64,000 nt of DNA. Origin: Frankiales bacterium (GTDB lineage: Bacteria; Actinomycetota; Actinomycetes; Mycobacteriales; Jatrophihabitantaceae). The notes under the pieces were generated by a model that ran no database searches, was not told the DNA's origin, and saw nothing but the letters and a program-made list of their open reading frames with translations. Shown here piece by piece: positions 34,385 to 42,072 of the stretch (within the stretch, counting starts at the first letter, position 1; every line of letters starts with the position of its first letter). The stretch is taken from contig JAOPUZ010000041.1 in NCBI GenBank assembly GCA_025966315.1, positions 1 to 64,000 of the forward strand. Reading direction: 5' to 3'. Both the position numbers and the translations under genes were made by a program.

Positions 34385-35230
34385 CTACTCGTGCGTGTCG
34401 TCGATGGGGGCGAACAGCGCTGCGCGGTGCAGGATTTGGCGCAGTTCGGCCGCGAAGCGGGTGGCGGGTGCGCCATCGACAACGTTGTGGTCGATGCTGA
34501 CGGTGAGGTCGAGCAGTTCGATCGTCTCGGTGCGCCCGTCGACGTTGACAAGGCTGGGGCTGATCCCGCCGACGACCACGGACAAGGACGCCAGGCTGGG
34601 CGGGGCAATGGCGAAGCCGCCGCCGTTGGCGAACATGCCGAGCGCGGTGACCTGCACCGTGCCGATCGCCTCGTGCACGCGACGCGAGCGGCTCATCACG
34701 GCATACATCGCCCGGTACAGGCCGGGCACCCGTCCCAGCGTGGGTGCGAGCATGTCGAGTAGGCGCCCGTTGCTGGTGCTGGCGGGGTCGGCCTTGACGG
34801 CTCGGATCTCGGCGCTGATCTCAGCGACGCTGCGGATGTCGGCGTCGTGAATGACGTGGACGAGGCCGAACGGTCCCTGACTGGTCGCCACCTCGATCAG
34901 CACTTGGATGTCGACGTGTTGGTGCTCGACCAGGCGTCCGCGCCAGTCGCGGTAGGCGTGCACTTCCGGGTGCTTTGCTGCGGCCCGGCCAACGCCGGCG
35001 ACGACGTAGGCGGTCACAGACAGCGGCGGGTCAGCGTCGGCGAGCAGCCGCCTAGCGGGGGTGATATCGACCTGGAAGAGCCCGATCATCGGCACGATCC
35101 GTCGACCAGCACGGACGGCTGCGGTCACCAGGCGGCGACTGGGCGGAAACGGCCGGGAGGTCGTGCCGCGGTTACGACCGGGCGCAATGTTGTGCGCGCC
35201 GGCTGCTGCACTGCCCTGTCGGTTGGTCAT
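34385..35230 (-). CDS. Stand-alone E2-type acyltransferase catalytic domain, 281 aa
   Basis: Residues ~35-275 align with the catalytic domain of 2-oxo acid dehydrogenase E2 acyltransferases, ending with SIDHNVVDGAPATRFAAELR, which retains the His and Asp of the DHxxxDG active site. No lipoyl or subunit-binding domain precedes it, so it cannot be a normal E2. Such short forms may acylate other acceptors, like chloramphenicol acetyltransferase, a fold relative. ATG at 35230 is preferred to one 12 codons upstream. Substrate unknown. Confidence 0.7.
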   Translation of the reverse strand: MTNRQGSAAAGAHNIAPGRNRGTTSRPFPPSRRLVTAAVRAGRRIVPMIGLFQVDITPARRLLADADPPLSVTAYVVAGVGRAAAKHPEVHAYRDWRGRLVEHQHVDIQVLIEVATSQGPFGLVHVIHDADIRSVAEISAEIRAVKADPASTSNGRLLDMLAPTLGRVPGLYRAMYAVMSRSRRVHEAIGTVQVTALGMFANGGGFAIAPPSLASLSVVVGGISPSLVNVDGRTETIELLDLTVSIDHNVVDGAPATRFAAELRQILHRAALFAPIDDTHE

Positions 35231-35352
35231 CTCACTCCGGGGCCATCGTCGAGGGGTGACTGCCACGCAGCCCGGGCTGGTAAGTGATCGCGCGGCAGCC
35301 AGCCAGCATGCTCAGTACGAATCCGTCTGCGTTGCTGTCGCCACGGCTCTCG

Positions 35353-36036
35353 TCATACGTGGTCATCGCTTCGGGGGCGCCGCTCGGCACGTTGTCGGAT
35401 GCCGTGCATCATGCGGTGGCTCATCACGAGGCTGATCAGCTCGACCGGTTCCACAAGGGCCGCGACCCAGCGGTGAGCGTAGGTGTATCGCTCGCGAATC
35501 AGTAGGCGGGTCGTTGCTTCCGGCCCCGGGCGAAGCACGAACGCCCAGGTGAAGTCATACGGGGAGGGACGCATCGTCGTGGTGGGGATTCCTCCGCGCA
35601 GAACAAGGGCGGTGCCCGGGTCAACGTGCGCGACGGTCAACCCGACACCTGGTGCGAGATTGATCTGCTCGCCGAGCGCGATGTTCTGCCATTCCTCGAC
35701 GATCCGATCCGCGCTGTGGATGTCGCATCCGACGAGGTTTTCGAGGAAGTCGTAGCTGTAGAACCCGCCGCGTCCTTGTCCGAGCTGGGCGATCCACGGC
35801 CAGATCGCTTCCGGCGTCGCCGTGATCGTGATGGCCCTGGTCGCGCAGAGGTTTGCCTGGGCCAGCAGATCGTCCCCCGGCAGGACCATGTCAAGCTCTG
35901 CTTCGGAGGCTCCCCACCGCAACGAGGCCCGGCGGAGCAACATCACGGACACAGCACCCGCCGACAGCGCGCACAACGACCGGCGATGCCGAATCAGGGG
36001 CGACGCCAACCGCGGACCGGCGTTCCTGGATATCAC
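35353..36036 (-). CDS. SRPBCC-fold protein, 227 aa
   Basis: After an N-terminal hydrophobic patch (SLCALSAGAVSVMLLRR) comes a START/SRPBCC-like domain: ATRAITITATPEAIWPWIAQ, then GFYSYDFLENLVGCDIH, and a C-terminal helix (VEPVELISLVMSHRMMHGIR). The family binds small hydrophobic molecules. Its start abuts the stop of the truncated permease upstream. Confidence 0.7.
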   Translation of the reverse strand: MISRNAGPRLASPLIRHRRSLCALSAGAVSVMLLRRASLRWGASEAELDMVLPGDDLLAQANLCATRAITITATPEAIWPWIAQLGQGRGGFYSYDFLENLVGCDIHSADRIVEEWQNIALGEQINLAPGVGLTVAHVDPGTALVLRGGIPTTTMRPSPYDFTWAFVLRPGPEATTRLLIRERYTYAHRWVAALVEPVELISLVMSHRMMHGIRQRAERRPRSDDHV

Positions 36037-36414
36037 TCAGGCGTCCCGTCGGGCGAGGACGTAGGACGCCGCGCCCAGGATGAGCGCGGCATAGCCGCAG
36101 AGCACCATCAGGCCACCGCCAGGTGAGAGCAGGTTCGGGAAGCGCACGACCGCTGACATGGCCACGCCTGCGGAGCTGGGGAGGTATTTGGTGACGTTGT
36201 CATTCCACGGCGAGGGCCGCAACGTGACCAGCCCTGCGACGATGAGCAGGACCGCGAACAGGACTGCGACGGCGACGGCGGTGTGGCGCCGCAGCGCGCC
36301 GACCCCGACCGCGATGGCCCCGATGAGAACTAAGTGCGCGGCCCCCCCGAGCACGGCCCGCAGCACTCCGGGGTCGGTCAGGAAGACGCCTTTCAAGTTC
36401 ACGGCCTCAATCAC
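36037..36414 (-). pseudogene. C-terminal fragment of an ABC-2 permease
   Basis: The 125 residues match the second half of single-subunit ABC-2 permeases (LTDPGVLRAVLGGAAHLVL, then RRHTAVAVAVLFAVLLIV and a final helix ending in YVLARRDA). The N-terminal ~130 residues with the first three helices are missing and no ATPase gene is adjacent. The frame stays open a short way upstream without the expected helices, so the gene was cut by a deletion. Confidence 0.6.
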
Positions 36415-36501
36415 GCCGGGCTCGCGTCGGCCTAGTGGAGATAGTCGGGTGACGCTCAGGCCGGCCGACCGGGGGAATACTGGTCGGCCTGGTCATGGCG
36501 T

Positions 36502-37125
36502 TCACGGGCTGAGCCGCAGGTCCGTGCGCGGTCCGAGCAGCCCGTGCGATCGAAGAACGGCGAGGTCGTGGAACCCGGCGGCGGCGGTGCCCAGCAGTAG
36601 GACCCCGGCTCCGAGTCCGGTGGTGGCGGCCAGGGTCGAGCCGGACATCGCCGCCACGAGAATGAACGGGACAACCATGAGGGCCCAGCCGACTGGGCGG
36701 AGCCGGGGGATATCGACGACGTGGTCGAGCCAGAGCAGCAATGGCCCGATGGTGATGGCGATCGAAGGAAGGACCCAGTCGCTGTGTCCGGCGGCGATGA
36801 CGATCACGGGAAACGCGAAGGACGCGACGAGTTCGACGATGGTCGCGATGGTCACGGATCGTTCGATCCGTTTGGCTTCGGGGCTGGTGGGTCGCCCGCC
36901 GATGCCCTTGGTGGCCTGGATGGCGTAGGCCAGTACCGCGATGGAAACGAGCAGGCCAGCGGCGGCGAGGCTGGTTCCGGTCGCGCCGTTGTGGCTCAGC
37001 CCACCGCGGATCAGCCAGAACGCCGCGAACGCCAACTGGATGAAGCCGCCGACCTTACGCACGCGCTGTGACCAGGCGACGGTGGGGCTCAGTTCGGCGG
37101 GCGTGGGCGCTCGGGTGGCGGTCAT
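36502..37125 (-). CDS. Hypothetical membrane protein, 207 aa
   Basis: About six predicted membrane helices fill the protein (e.g. FIQLAFAAFWLIRGGLS, AAAGLLVSIAVLAYAIQA, WALMVVPFILVAAMSGS). I do not recognise the family. Its ATG overlaps the epimerase stop (ATGA), so the two are coupled. No catalytic motif seen. Confidence 0.7.
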   Translation of the reverse strand: MTATRAPTPAELSPTVAWSQRVRKVGGFIQLAFAAFWLIRGGLSHNGATGTSLAAAGLLVSIAVLAYAIQATKGIGGRPTSPEAKRIERSVTIATIVELVASFAFPVIVIAAGHSDWVLPSIAITIGPLLLWLDHVVDIPRLRPVGWALMVVPFILVAAMSGSTLAATTGLGAGVLLLGTAAAGFHDLAVLRSHGLLGPRTDLRLSP

Positions 37126-38048
37126 GGGGTGCTCCGGTGGGTTCGGTACCAGGCGATGGTGTCGCTGATCGCGGTGGCGAGCGGGGTGGTCGCGGTGGTG
37201 AAGGTGGCTTGGTACTTGGAGGTGTCCAGCACGAACGGTCGCTCGAACTCATAAGACATTTCGGCGAGCCCGCGCATCATCGGGCTGACCACCCCGAGCA
37301 CCGACACCATGAGCTTCGGGACGTTGCGCACACCGACCGGGTGCTCGACCTCGCGCGCGATCGACTCGAGCAGGGCGCGGGTCGTCACGGTCTCCGGTCC
37401 GGGCAGGTGCCATATCTGCCCGATGGCCCGCTGGTCGGTGCCCAAGGTGACCAGTCCGGTAGCGATGTCGGGCACGTAGCTGTATGTGTGCAGTAGGTCG
37501 GGATCGCCGATGAAGTCAGCGCGCTTGCCACCAACTGCGTTGCCGAAGACCCGGGAGCCCAGCGTTGATTCGGTGACGCCGGGTCCGAAGAAGTCCGACG
37601 CCCGTCCGATCGCGATCTGAACCCGTCCGGCTTTGTCCGCGGCGAGCAGCTCGCCGGTCATCGCCTTACCGGCGGTCGGCCCGTAGCCGTAGACATTCTC
37701 CAACGTCACCAGCAGCGCGCCGGCGCGCTCAGCCGTGGCCAGCACCGTGCGCTGCAAGGGCGGGAACAGCTGCGGCCACTGCGTGTACGGGGCGTTGAGG
37801 CACTGGTAGAGGACACCAGCGCCCTTCGCTGCATCGATCGCCGCCTCCGCGTCGGTCAGGTCAGCCGACCGCCAATCCACCCCCGAAACCAGGTCCGCGG
37901 GCCGATGCCGAGAGACAGACCGAACAGCCAGCCCTAATCCAGCCAGCCGAGACGTCACCGCCCGGCCAACCTGCCCCGCACCGAACACGACGTGCAACGA
38001 CCGATCGACCGTTCCGTCAGCCGCCTCAGACATCGACATCGGGGTCAT
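37122..38048 (-). CDS. NAD-dependent epimerase/dehydratase-like SDR protein, 308 aa
   Basis: A Rossmann motif VVFGAGQVGRAVTSRLAGLG opens the protein, with later segments NVYGYGPTAGKAMTGE and IGRASDFFGPGVTEST typical of atypical extended SDRs related to YeeZ/NAD-epimerases. The Tyr-x3-Lys pair is not in its standard form, so it may bind NAD(P) without normal catalysis. It is first of a two-gene unit with the membrane protein that follows. Confidence 0.75.
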   Translation of the reverse strand: MTPMSMSEAADGTVDRSLHVVFGAGQVGRAVTSRLAGLGLAVRSVSRHRPADLVSGVDWRSADLTDAEAAIDAAKGAGVLYQCLNAPYTQWPQLFPPLQRTVLATAERAGALLVTLENVYGYGPTAGKAMTGELLAADKAGRVQIAIGRASDFFGPGVTESTLGSRVFGNAVGGKRADFIGDPDLLHTYSYVPDIATGLVTLGTDQRAIGQIWHLPGPETVTTRALLESIAREVEHPVGVRNVPKLMVSVLGVVSPMMRGLAEMSYEFERPFVLDTSKYQATFTTATTPLATAISDTIAWYRTHRSTP

Positions 38049-38470
38049 GAATCGAGCGTGGATGCTCGCAGTGTTGCCAACCAGAGGCTTACGTCCCCTA
38101 AACGACCTTGAGCACGTGGCCGAGGTGCCGCGTCACTCGACCGACAGAAAGGTTGGATCGAGAGCGATTTGGCCCTGATGAGCCTGCTGGCGTCTGAGAC
38201 CCCAAGCGACACCTACTCAACCCCGGTAGTAACGGGCGACGCCTTCCACATCGGCCGGCGCGACCGGGCGCTTGCAGCGCCGCATGCGGCCGCGCCGGTG
38301 TTGCACGTTTGTTGCACGGCGGCCGATTCGATCAAGATGGACGACCGAATCGAGGTGCTTCGATCGCTCAGAGCGCCTGAAATCAGGGGTTTCAGCGCTT
38401 CGGTTCGAGATCACCAACGGCGATGAGCACTACACCTTAAGTTCAGTGCTCACGGAGGGCACAAATAAGC
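38049..38470. other. Island edge, no confident gene
   Basis: The upstream part presumably carries the epimerase promoter. A 66-codon minus-strand frame at 38,217-38,417 has biased composition and no recognised motif, and is left unannotated. The closely spaced TGCACGTTTGTTGCAC is a short imperfect palindrome of unknown meaning. Confidence 0.35.
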
Positions 38471-38502
38471 CCCGGAACCACTGGAAGCCAGTGATTCCGG
38501 GC
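38471..38502. terminator. Strong hairpin next to the attachment remnant
   Basis: CCCGGAA-c-CACTGG pairs with CCAGTG-a-TTCCGGG across a 3-4-base loop. It lies immediately beyond the 3' end of the partial tRNA-Val copy, just as a terminator follows the intact tRNA-Val, so it may be the terminator inherited with a former tRNA end. Confidence 0.55.
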
Positions 38503-38508
38503 GCTCTG

Positions 38509-38552
38509 GGTGGGCGATACTGGGATTGAACCAGTGACCCCTACCGTGTCAA
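38509..38552 (-). other. Attachment-site copy: 3' part of tRNA-Val(GAC), identical to the intact gene
   Basis: 44 bases are identical to 40,180-40,223 of the intact tRNA-Val, covering the encoded CC end, acceptor stem, T-arm, variable loop and anticodon. The identity ends just past the anticodon. This is a junction left by site-specific integration into the tRNA gene, more recent than the diverged copy at 7.85 kb. Confidence 0.85.
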
Positions 38553-38565
38553 TGCTTTCCCCGGA

Positions 38566-38623
38566 ACGTTGGTTGCTCCTACGGACGTTGGATATCCCAG
38601 ATTTCCTGGACCTCCGACGTTGG
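38566..38623 (+). repeat. Three ACGTTGG direct repeats beside the attachment site
   Basis: ACGTTGG occurs at 38,566-38,572, 38,585-38,591 and 38,617-38,623, the first two in a G-G-A-A/C context. Related GTTGG repeats occupy the same relative place at the 7.85 kb junction. Clusters like this next to a tRNA crossover site resemble arm-type binding sites of tyrosine integrases. Confidence 0.45.
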
Positions 38624-39160
38624 TCGTCGCGACTGACGATGGTTGCCTTCGGTTGCGGTGTGGCCCCCATGTGGCCCGAGCCGACCTGTGAGCAATGCTC
38701 CCGATCGGACCGACGACGCCAGCAGCCAAGCGCTCGCTGCCGTCACGAAAACTCATCGCCCTTCGACCGGTGCTGAAAGAACTCAGGTTGGTCGAAGCGA
38801 CCGTCGCACGCAGATCTCGGTTCTCGTTGGCGGCGGCCGTCCGACCCGCGAGGAGTGTCCTCACTATGGCGGCGCGCAACCTCGCCGAGTCCGACATGTG
38901 CGCCGCCACGGCAGACGCCCGTCGCGGGTGCACCCACCCTTGCCCCGCACTGGACTCGGCGCACGCCCTCGGCGACGACCACGTACCCGGCGGCGCCGGA
39001 TCGCGCCGCGAAATATCCGTCTCGATAAAGCGCAGGCCGCAGTTGCGTTGAACAGGCCCGCGGCGCGCCCGCCGACGGGTACGCCTGCGGGACGCAGGCT
39101 TGGGTAATCCGTCGCCCGATGTTGAGAATCCATGGCCACGGCAGCGGTTACGGTGATCCA
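38624..39160. other. About 540 bases without a recognised gene
   Basis: Several overlapping frames on both strands show no family motif. A minus-strand frame (38,541-39,161) has a plausible helical middle (SDSARLRAAIVRTLLAGRT) but reads into the attachment site and is not accepted. It may hold gene remnants. Confidence 0.35.
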
Positions 39161-40003
39161 ATGACCACCGCGAATGTCAATGACATCGTCATCGGCATCG
39201 AGTCCTTCGGTGACGACGGCGCACCACTCATCCTGCTCGCGGGCGGGACGACAATGCTCTCGTGGCCCGACTCGCTCTGCGTGCGCCTCGCTGCAGGCGG
39301 GCGCCGCGTGGTGCGCTACGACCTGCGTGACAGCGGCGATTCAACGACGGCGGACCCGGACGCACCCAGCTACACCCTGCGCGACCTCGCTGCGGACGCG
39401 GCGGCCCTCGTCGACGCGCTCGGCGGCGGACCCGCGCACCTCGCAGGGATCGGCGTCGGCGGGATGGTCGCCCAGGTGGCCGGGCTCGACCATGCGCGCG
39501 CGTTCTCAGCACTCACCCTGGTCGGCACCCGCGCGGTCGCGCCCGGCCCACCCGACGACGACCTCCCCGACCATGACCAAGCAACGATGAGCCGACTGTT
39601 CGCACGTCCGATGCCTGACTGGAGCGATCGTGAGGCGGTGGCGGAGTTCGCCGCCACCGGAGCGGAGATCCGTGGCGACGACCCCGTCGCCGCACGCGCA
39701 ATCGCCGCACGCATCTGGGACCGCACGCCCAGCACCGCACCTCCGATCCAGATGGCCAACCAGCTGGGCCTCGTGTTCGGCAAGCTCGACTGCGCACCCC
39801 GCTGGCGCGAACGCCTGTCTGAGATCGAGGTCCCCACGCTCGTCGTCCACGGCCGTAGCGACCCGTTCTTCCCCGTCGGCAACGGCGAGGCGATCGCGCG
39901 CGAGATCCCCGAGGCGCGGCTGCTCGTCCTCGAGCAGGCTGCCACCGCGATCCCCGAATCGGCGGCCGAGGAGGTCACCGCGGCAATGCTCGCGCTCGAG
40001 TAA
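39161..40003 (+). CDS. Alpha/beta hydrolase-fold protein lacking nucleophile and catalytic histidine, 280 aa
   Basis: The fold is that of RdmC/aclacinomycin-esterase-like hydrolases: LLAGGTTMLSWPDSLCVRLA, VVRYDLRDSGDSTT, and VPTLVVHGRSDPFFPVGNGE with the acid residue. The nucleophile elbow reads LAGIGVGGMVAQ where the family has GxSxG, so serine is replaced by glycine. The C-terminal GHxLP histidine is also absent (EQAATAIPES). The protein should not work as a standard hydrolase and may be a binding protein or drifting paralogue. ATG at 39161 fits the family N-terminus. It is the only gene in the small island unit. Confidence 0.8.
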   Translation: MTTANVNDIVIGIESFGDDGAPLILLAGGTTMLSWPDSLCVRLAAGGRRVVRYDLRDSGDSTTADPDAPSYTLRDLAADAAALVDALGGGPAHLAGIGVGGMVAQVAGLDHARAFSALTLVGTRAVAPGPPDDDLPDHDQATMSRLFARPMPDWSDREAVAEFAATGAEIRGDDPVAARAIAARIWDRTPSTAPPIQMANQLGLVFGKLDCAPRWRERLSEIEVPTLVVHGRSDPFFPVGNGEAIAREIPEARLLVLEQAATAIPESAAEEVTAAMLALE

Positions 40004-40151
40004 AGGAGGGCACGTCCGCGCGAGTGTGGCCCACTGGAGCAGTTAGCGTCTGGGACTCTGTCCTTCGGATCGAGCGTGCACCGCTACTCCACCCTTTCTG
40101 AGACAGAGCAGCACTGTCAGCGACACGCGCCAGACATCCCCGGAAATGACT

Positions 40152-40176
40152 GAACCCCCCAGAATCTGGGGGGTTC
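40152..40176 (-). terminator. Hairpin terminator of tRNA-Val
   Basis: GAACCCCCC/GGGGGGTTC arms flank AGAATCT, three bases beyond the tRNA 3' CCA. Confidence 0.7.
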
Positions 40177-40178
40177 AA

Positions 40179-40253
<75 letters not shown>

Positions 40254-40303
40254 TTACTCAGCCCGGCAGAACCCAACCCTGGGCCACTGCAGAACCACTT
40301 ACG

Positions 40304-40374
40304 AGGTGGAGACGGGATTTGAACCCGTGTACACGGCTTTGCAGGCCGTTGCCTCGCCTCTCGGCCACTCCACC
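40304..40374 (-). tRNA. tRNA-Cys (GCA)
   Basis: Acceptor stem GGTGGAG/CTCCACC, anticodon loop CTGCAAA (anticodon GCA), discriminator U as expected for Cys; CCA is not encoded. It lies 50 bases upstream of tRNA-Val and is probably cotranscribed with it. Confidence 0.95.
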
Positions 40375-40417
40375 AGGGATCCGCGTCGATCCTGAGGAAC
40401 GCCAGTAGCGTCCACCG

Positions 40418-40490
40418 AGCGGACGACGGGATTCGAACCCGCGACCCTCACCTTGGCAAGGTGATGCGCTACCAGCTGCGCTACGTCCGC
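40418..40490 (-). tRNA. tRNA-Gly (GCC)
   Basis: Acceptor stem GCGGACG/CGTCCGC, anticodon loop TTGCCAA (anticodon GCC), T-loop TTCGAAT, discriminator U; CCA not encoded. First of three linked tRNA genes Gly-Cys-Val. Confidence 0.95.
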
Positions 40491-40592
40491 ATGGTGCTCC
40501 ACTTGGATCTGATCAAGATCAGCTCCCGCCTGTTCGGCACCGAGAGTGAACTTTAGCCGATGGCATCTGCCGGTAACAAACGGCATCGCCCA

Positions 40593-41180
40593 CTACCGCG
40601 CACCCATCTCGCTCCACACGGCATCCACCGCATCCTGGAGCTGTTCGAGGGATCCAGAATTGTCGATGACCCAGGTCGCCACGGCTCGCCGCTGCTCGTC
40701 CGTCGCCTGGCGAGCCATCCGGGCTCGAGCGTCCGCAGCGTCCAACCCGCGGCCGACCAACCGCTGTTCGCGTACCTCAGGCGTGGCCTCGACCACGATC
40801 ACCCCGTCGAATCGGCCGCCAAGGCCACCCTCGACGAGCAGTGCGACGTCATAGATCGCCACCTTCTCCGCTGGAATACGGGCGAACTCTTCGGCCGACC
40901 GCGCCGCGATCAACGGATGAGTGATCGCGTTCAGGTCCGCCAACGCGGTTGGGTCGCCGAATACGCGGCTGGCGAGTTCCGCCCGGTTCAATGCGCCATC
41001 AGCATCGATCAGATCCGCACCGAACCGATCGGCTACCGCTGCGAGCCCCGGGCTGCCCACGGCGAGCACCTCGCGCGCCAGCGCGTCCGCGTCGACGATC
41101 ACCGCACCCAGTTCGGCCAGCCGCCGAGCCACCGTGCTCTTACCGCTGCCGATCCCGCCGGTCAGTGCGTACAGGGTCAT
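40593..41180 (-). CDS. coaE: Dephospho-CoA kinase, 195 aa
   Basis: CoaE phosphorylates the 3'-hydroxyl of dephospho-CoA, the last step of coenzyme A synthesis. The P-loop ALTGGIGSGKSTVARRL, DADALAREVL and the lid region EQRLVGRGLDAADARARM are clear. At 195 aa it lacks the C-terminal DUF/GrpB extension of the mycobacterial enzyme. It follows the lipoprotein gene and is near rpsA, as in other actinobacteria. Confidence 0.93.
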   Translation of the reverse strand: MTLYALTGGIGSGKSTVARRLAELGAVIVDADALAREVLAVGSPGLAAVADRFGADLIDADGALNRAELASRVFGDPTALADLNAITHPLIAARSAEEFARIPAEKVAIYDVALLVEGGLGGRFDGVIVVEATPEVREQRLVGRGLDAADARARMARQATDEQRRAVATWVIDNSGSLEQLQDAVDAVWSEMGAR

Positions 41181-41197
41181 CGAGGTGTGTTCCTCGT

Positions 41198-41983
41198 TCA
41201 GCTGGCCGCTGGTGACGGACTAAGCGAATCGGTGGGGCCGGGGGTGGGTGTGACCGCAACCGGGCCGCCTTGACTGAACTGGGTAGTGCCGTCAAGCGCC
41301 ATCGAGGCGACATTGCGCAATGCCGTCGCGGTCTTGGCCGCACCGACCACACGCGTGCTCAACGTGACCGCCACCGTCCTGGGCCCGGCGTTGACCACCA
41401 GCGTCGGCGACCCGAAGCCGACCAGCAAGGTACCCGGGAACTGTCCGATGGCGACGGGGCGCGACGTCGCCCCTTGGGAGGCGTAGTCGTCGACCGTTGC
41501 CTGGACTCGGCTGCTGGCTTGGGCGGCGGTCTTGTAAAGACTGACGCCAACCTCGAGCAGTGGCCCGGGAGCCGGTTTGCCCTTTACGCGCTTGGCAATT
41601 CCGTACCGGCAGTTGAGGTAGATAAGCCGGCCGATATTGGGCTCAGCGACGCCGACGACGTAGGCCGTGGTGCCGACGACGGGCTTGCCGACTGCCCCGT
41701 TGACCCGGCTGACCGGAAGCAGATCGTCACAAGTGCCCCCCAATGAAACCGGCGTCGTTGCCGTCGGGGTGGGCGTTGGAGTCGGCGTGACCACGATGCT
41801 CGCGGAGCCGGGCGGCGTTGCCAATCCGGTGGCGGGCACGGTGGCCGATCCGGTCGCGGGGGTATTGCTGCCACCATCCGACGGGCTTGCCTTCGTACAG
41901 GCGGACAGGCCAACGACGGCGACCACGGCCGTCGCCAACGGCAGGACGATTGTTCGGACGAGGAGGGTGGGCTGCGCAGGCAC
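41198..41983 (-). CDS. Putative lipoprotein, 261 aa
   Basis: A signal peptide with lipobox GLSACTK is followed by a Thr/Pro/Ser-rich linker (to about residue 80) and a ~150-residue domain with two cysteines (GGTCDDLLPV and YLNCRYGI) that probably form a disulphide. The layout resembles sortilin-like or DUF3558-type extracytoplasmic lipoproteins, but I cannot assign it firmly. It sits between rpsA and coaE, 17 bases upstream of coaE. Confidence 0.65.
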   Translation of the reverse strand: MPAQPTLLVRTIVLPLATAVVAVVGLSACTKASPSDGGSNTPATGSATVPATGLATPPGSASIVVTPTPTPTPTATTPVSLGGTCDDLLPVSRVNGAVGKPVVGTTAYVVGVAEPNIGRLIYLNCRYGIAKRVKGKPAPGPLLEVGVSLYKTAAQASSRVQATVDDYASQGATSRPVAIGQFPGTLLVGFGSPTLVVNAGPRTVAVTLSTRVVGAAKTATALRNVASMALDGTTQFSQGGPVAVTPTPGPTDSLSPSPAAS

Positions 41984-42009
41984 CGCCTTACGGTAGCCGC
42001 TGGATATGA

Positions 42010-42041
42010 CGAAGCCCGGGAGGCGAACCTCCCGGGCTTCG
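42010..42041 (-). terminator. Hairpin terminator downstream of rpsA
   Basis: A perfect 14-bp stem (CGAAGCCCGGGAGG / CCTCCCGGGCTTCG) with loop CGAA, 32 bases past the rpsA stop. A tetraloop-closed, GC-rich hairpin without U tract. Confidence 0.85.
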
Positions 42042-42072
42042 AATCCTCAGCTAGTGAGGCAGATATGCGCGC

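Larger units (their letters stand above)
7850..38552. mobile_element. Genomic island unit bounded by partial tRNA-Val repeats (30.7 kb)
   Basis: The unit runs between the diverged tRNA-Val fragment at 7.85 kb and the identical fragment at 38.5 kb. Its content is accessory: glycan cluster, decayed genes, metal-handling and stress genes. No integrase, replication or transfer gene is visible, so it would no longer move on its own. The divergence of the left repeat suggests this integration is old. Confidence 0.6.

Noticed and set aside
38541-39161. 206-aa minus-strand frame next to the attachment site, considered as an integrase relic
   Set aside because: It contains no Arg-His-Arg-Tyr integrase motifs and reads through the attachment sequence, so I could not support it.
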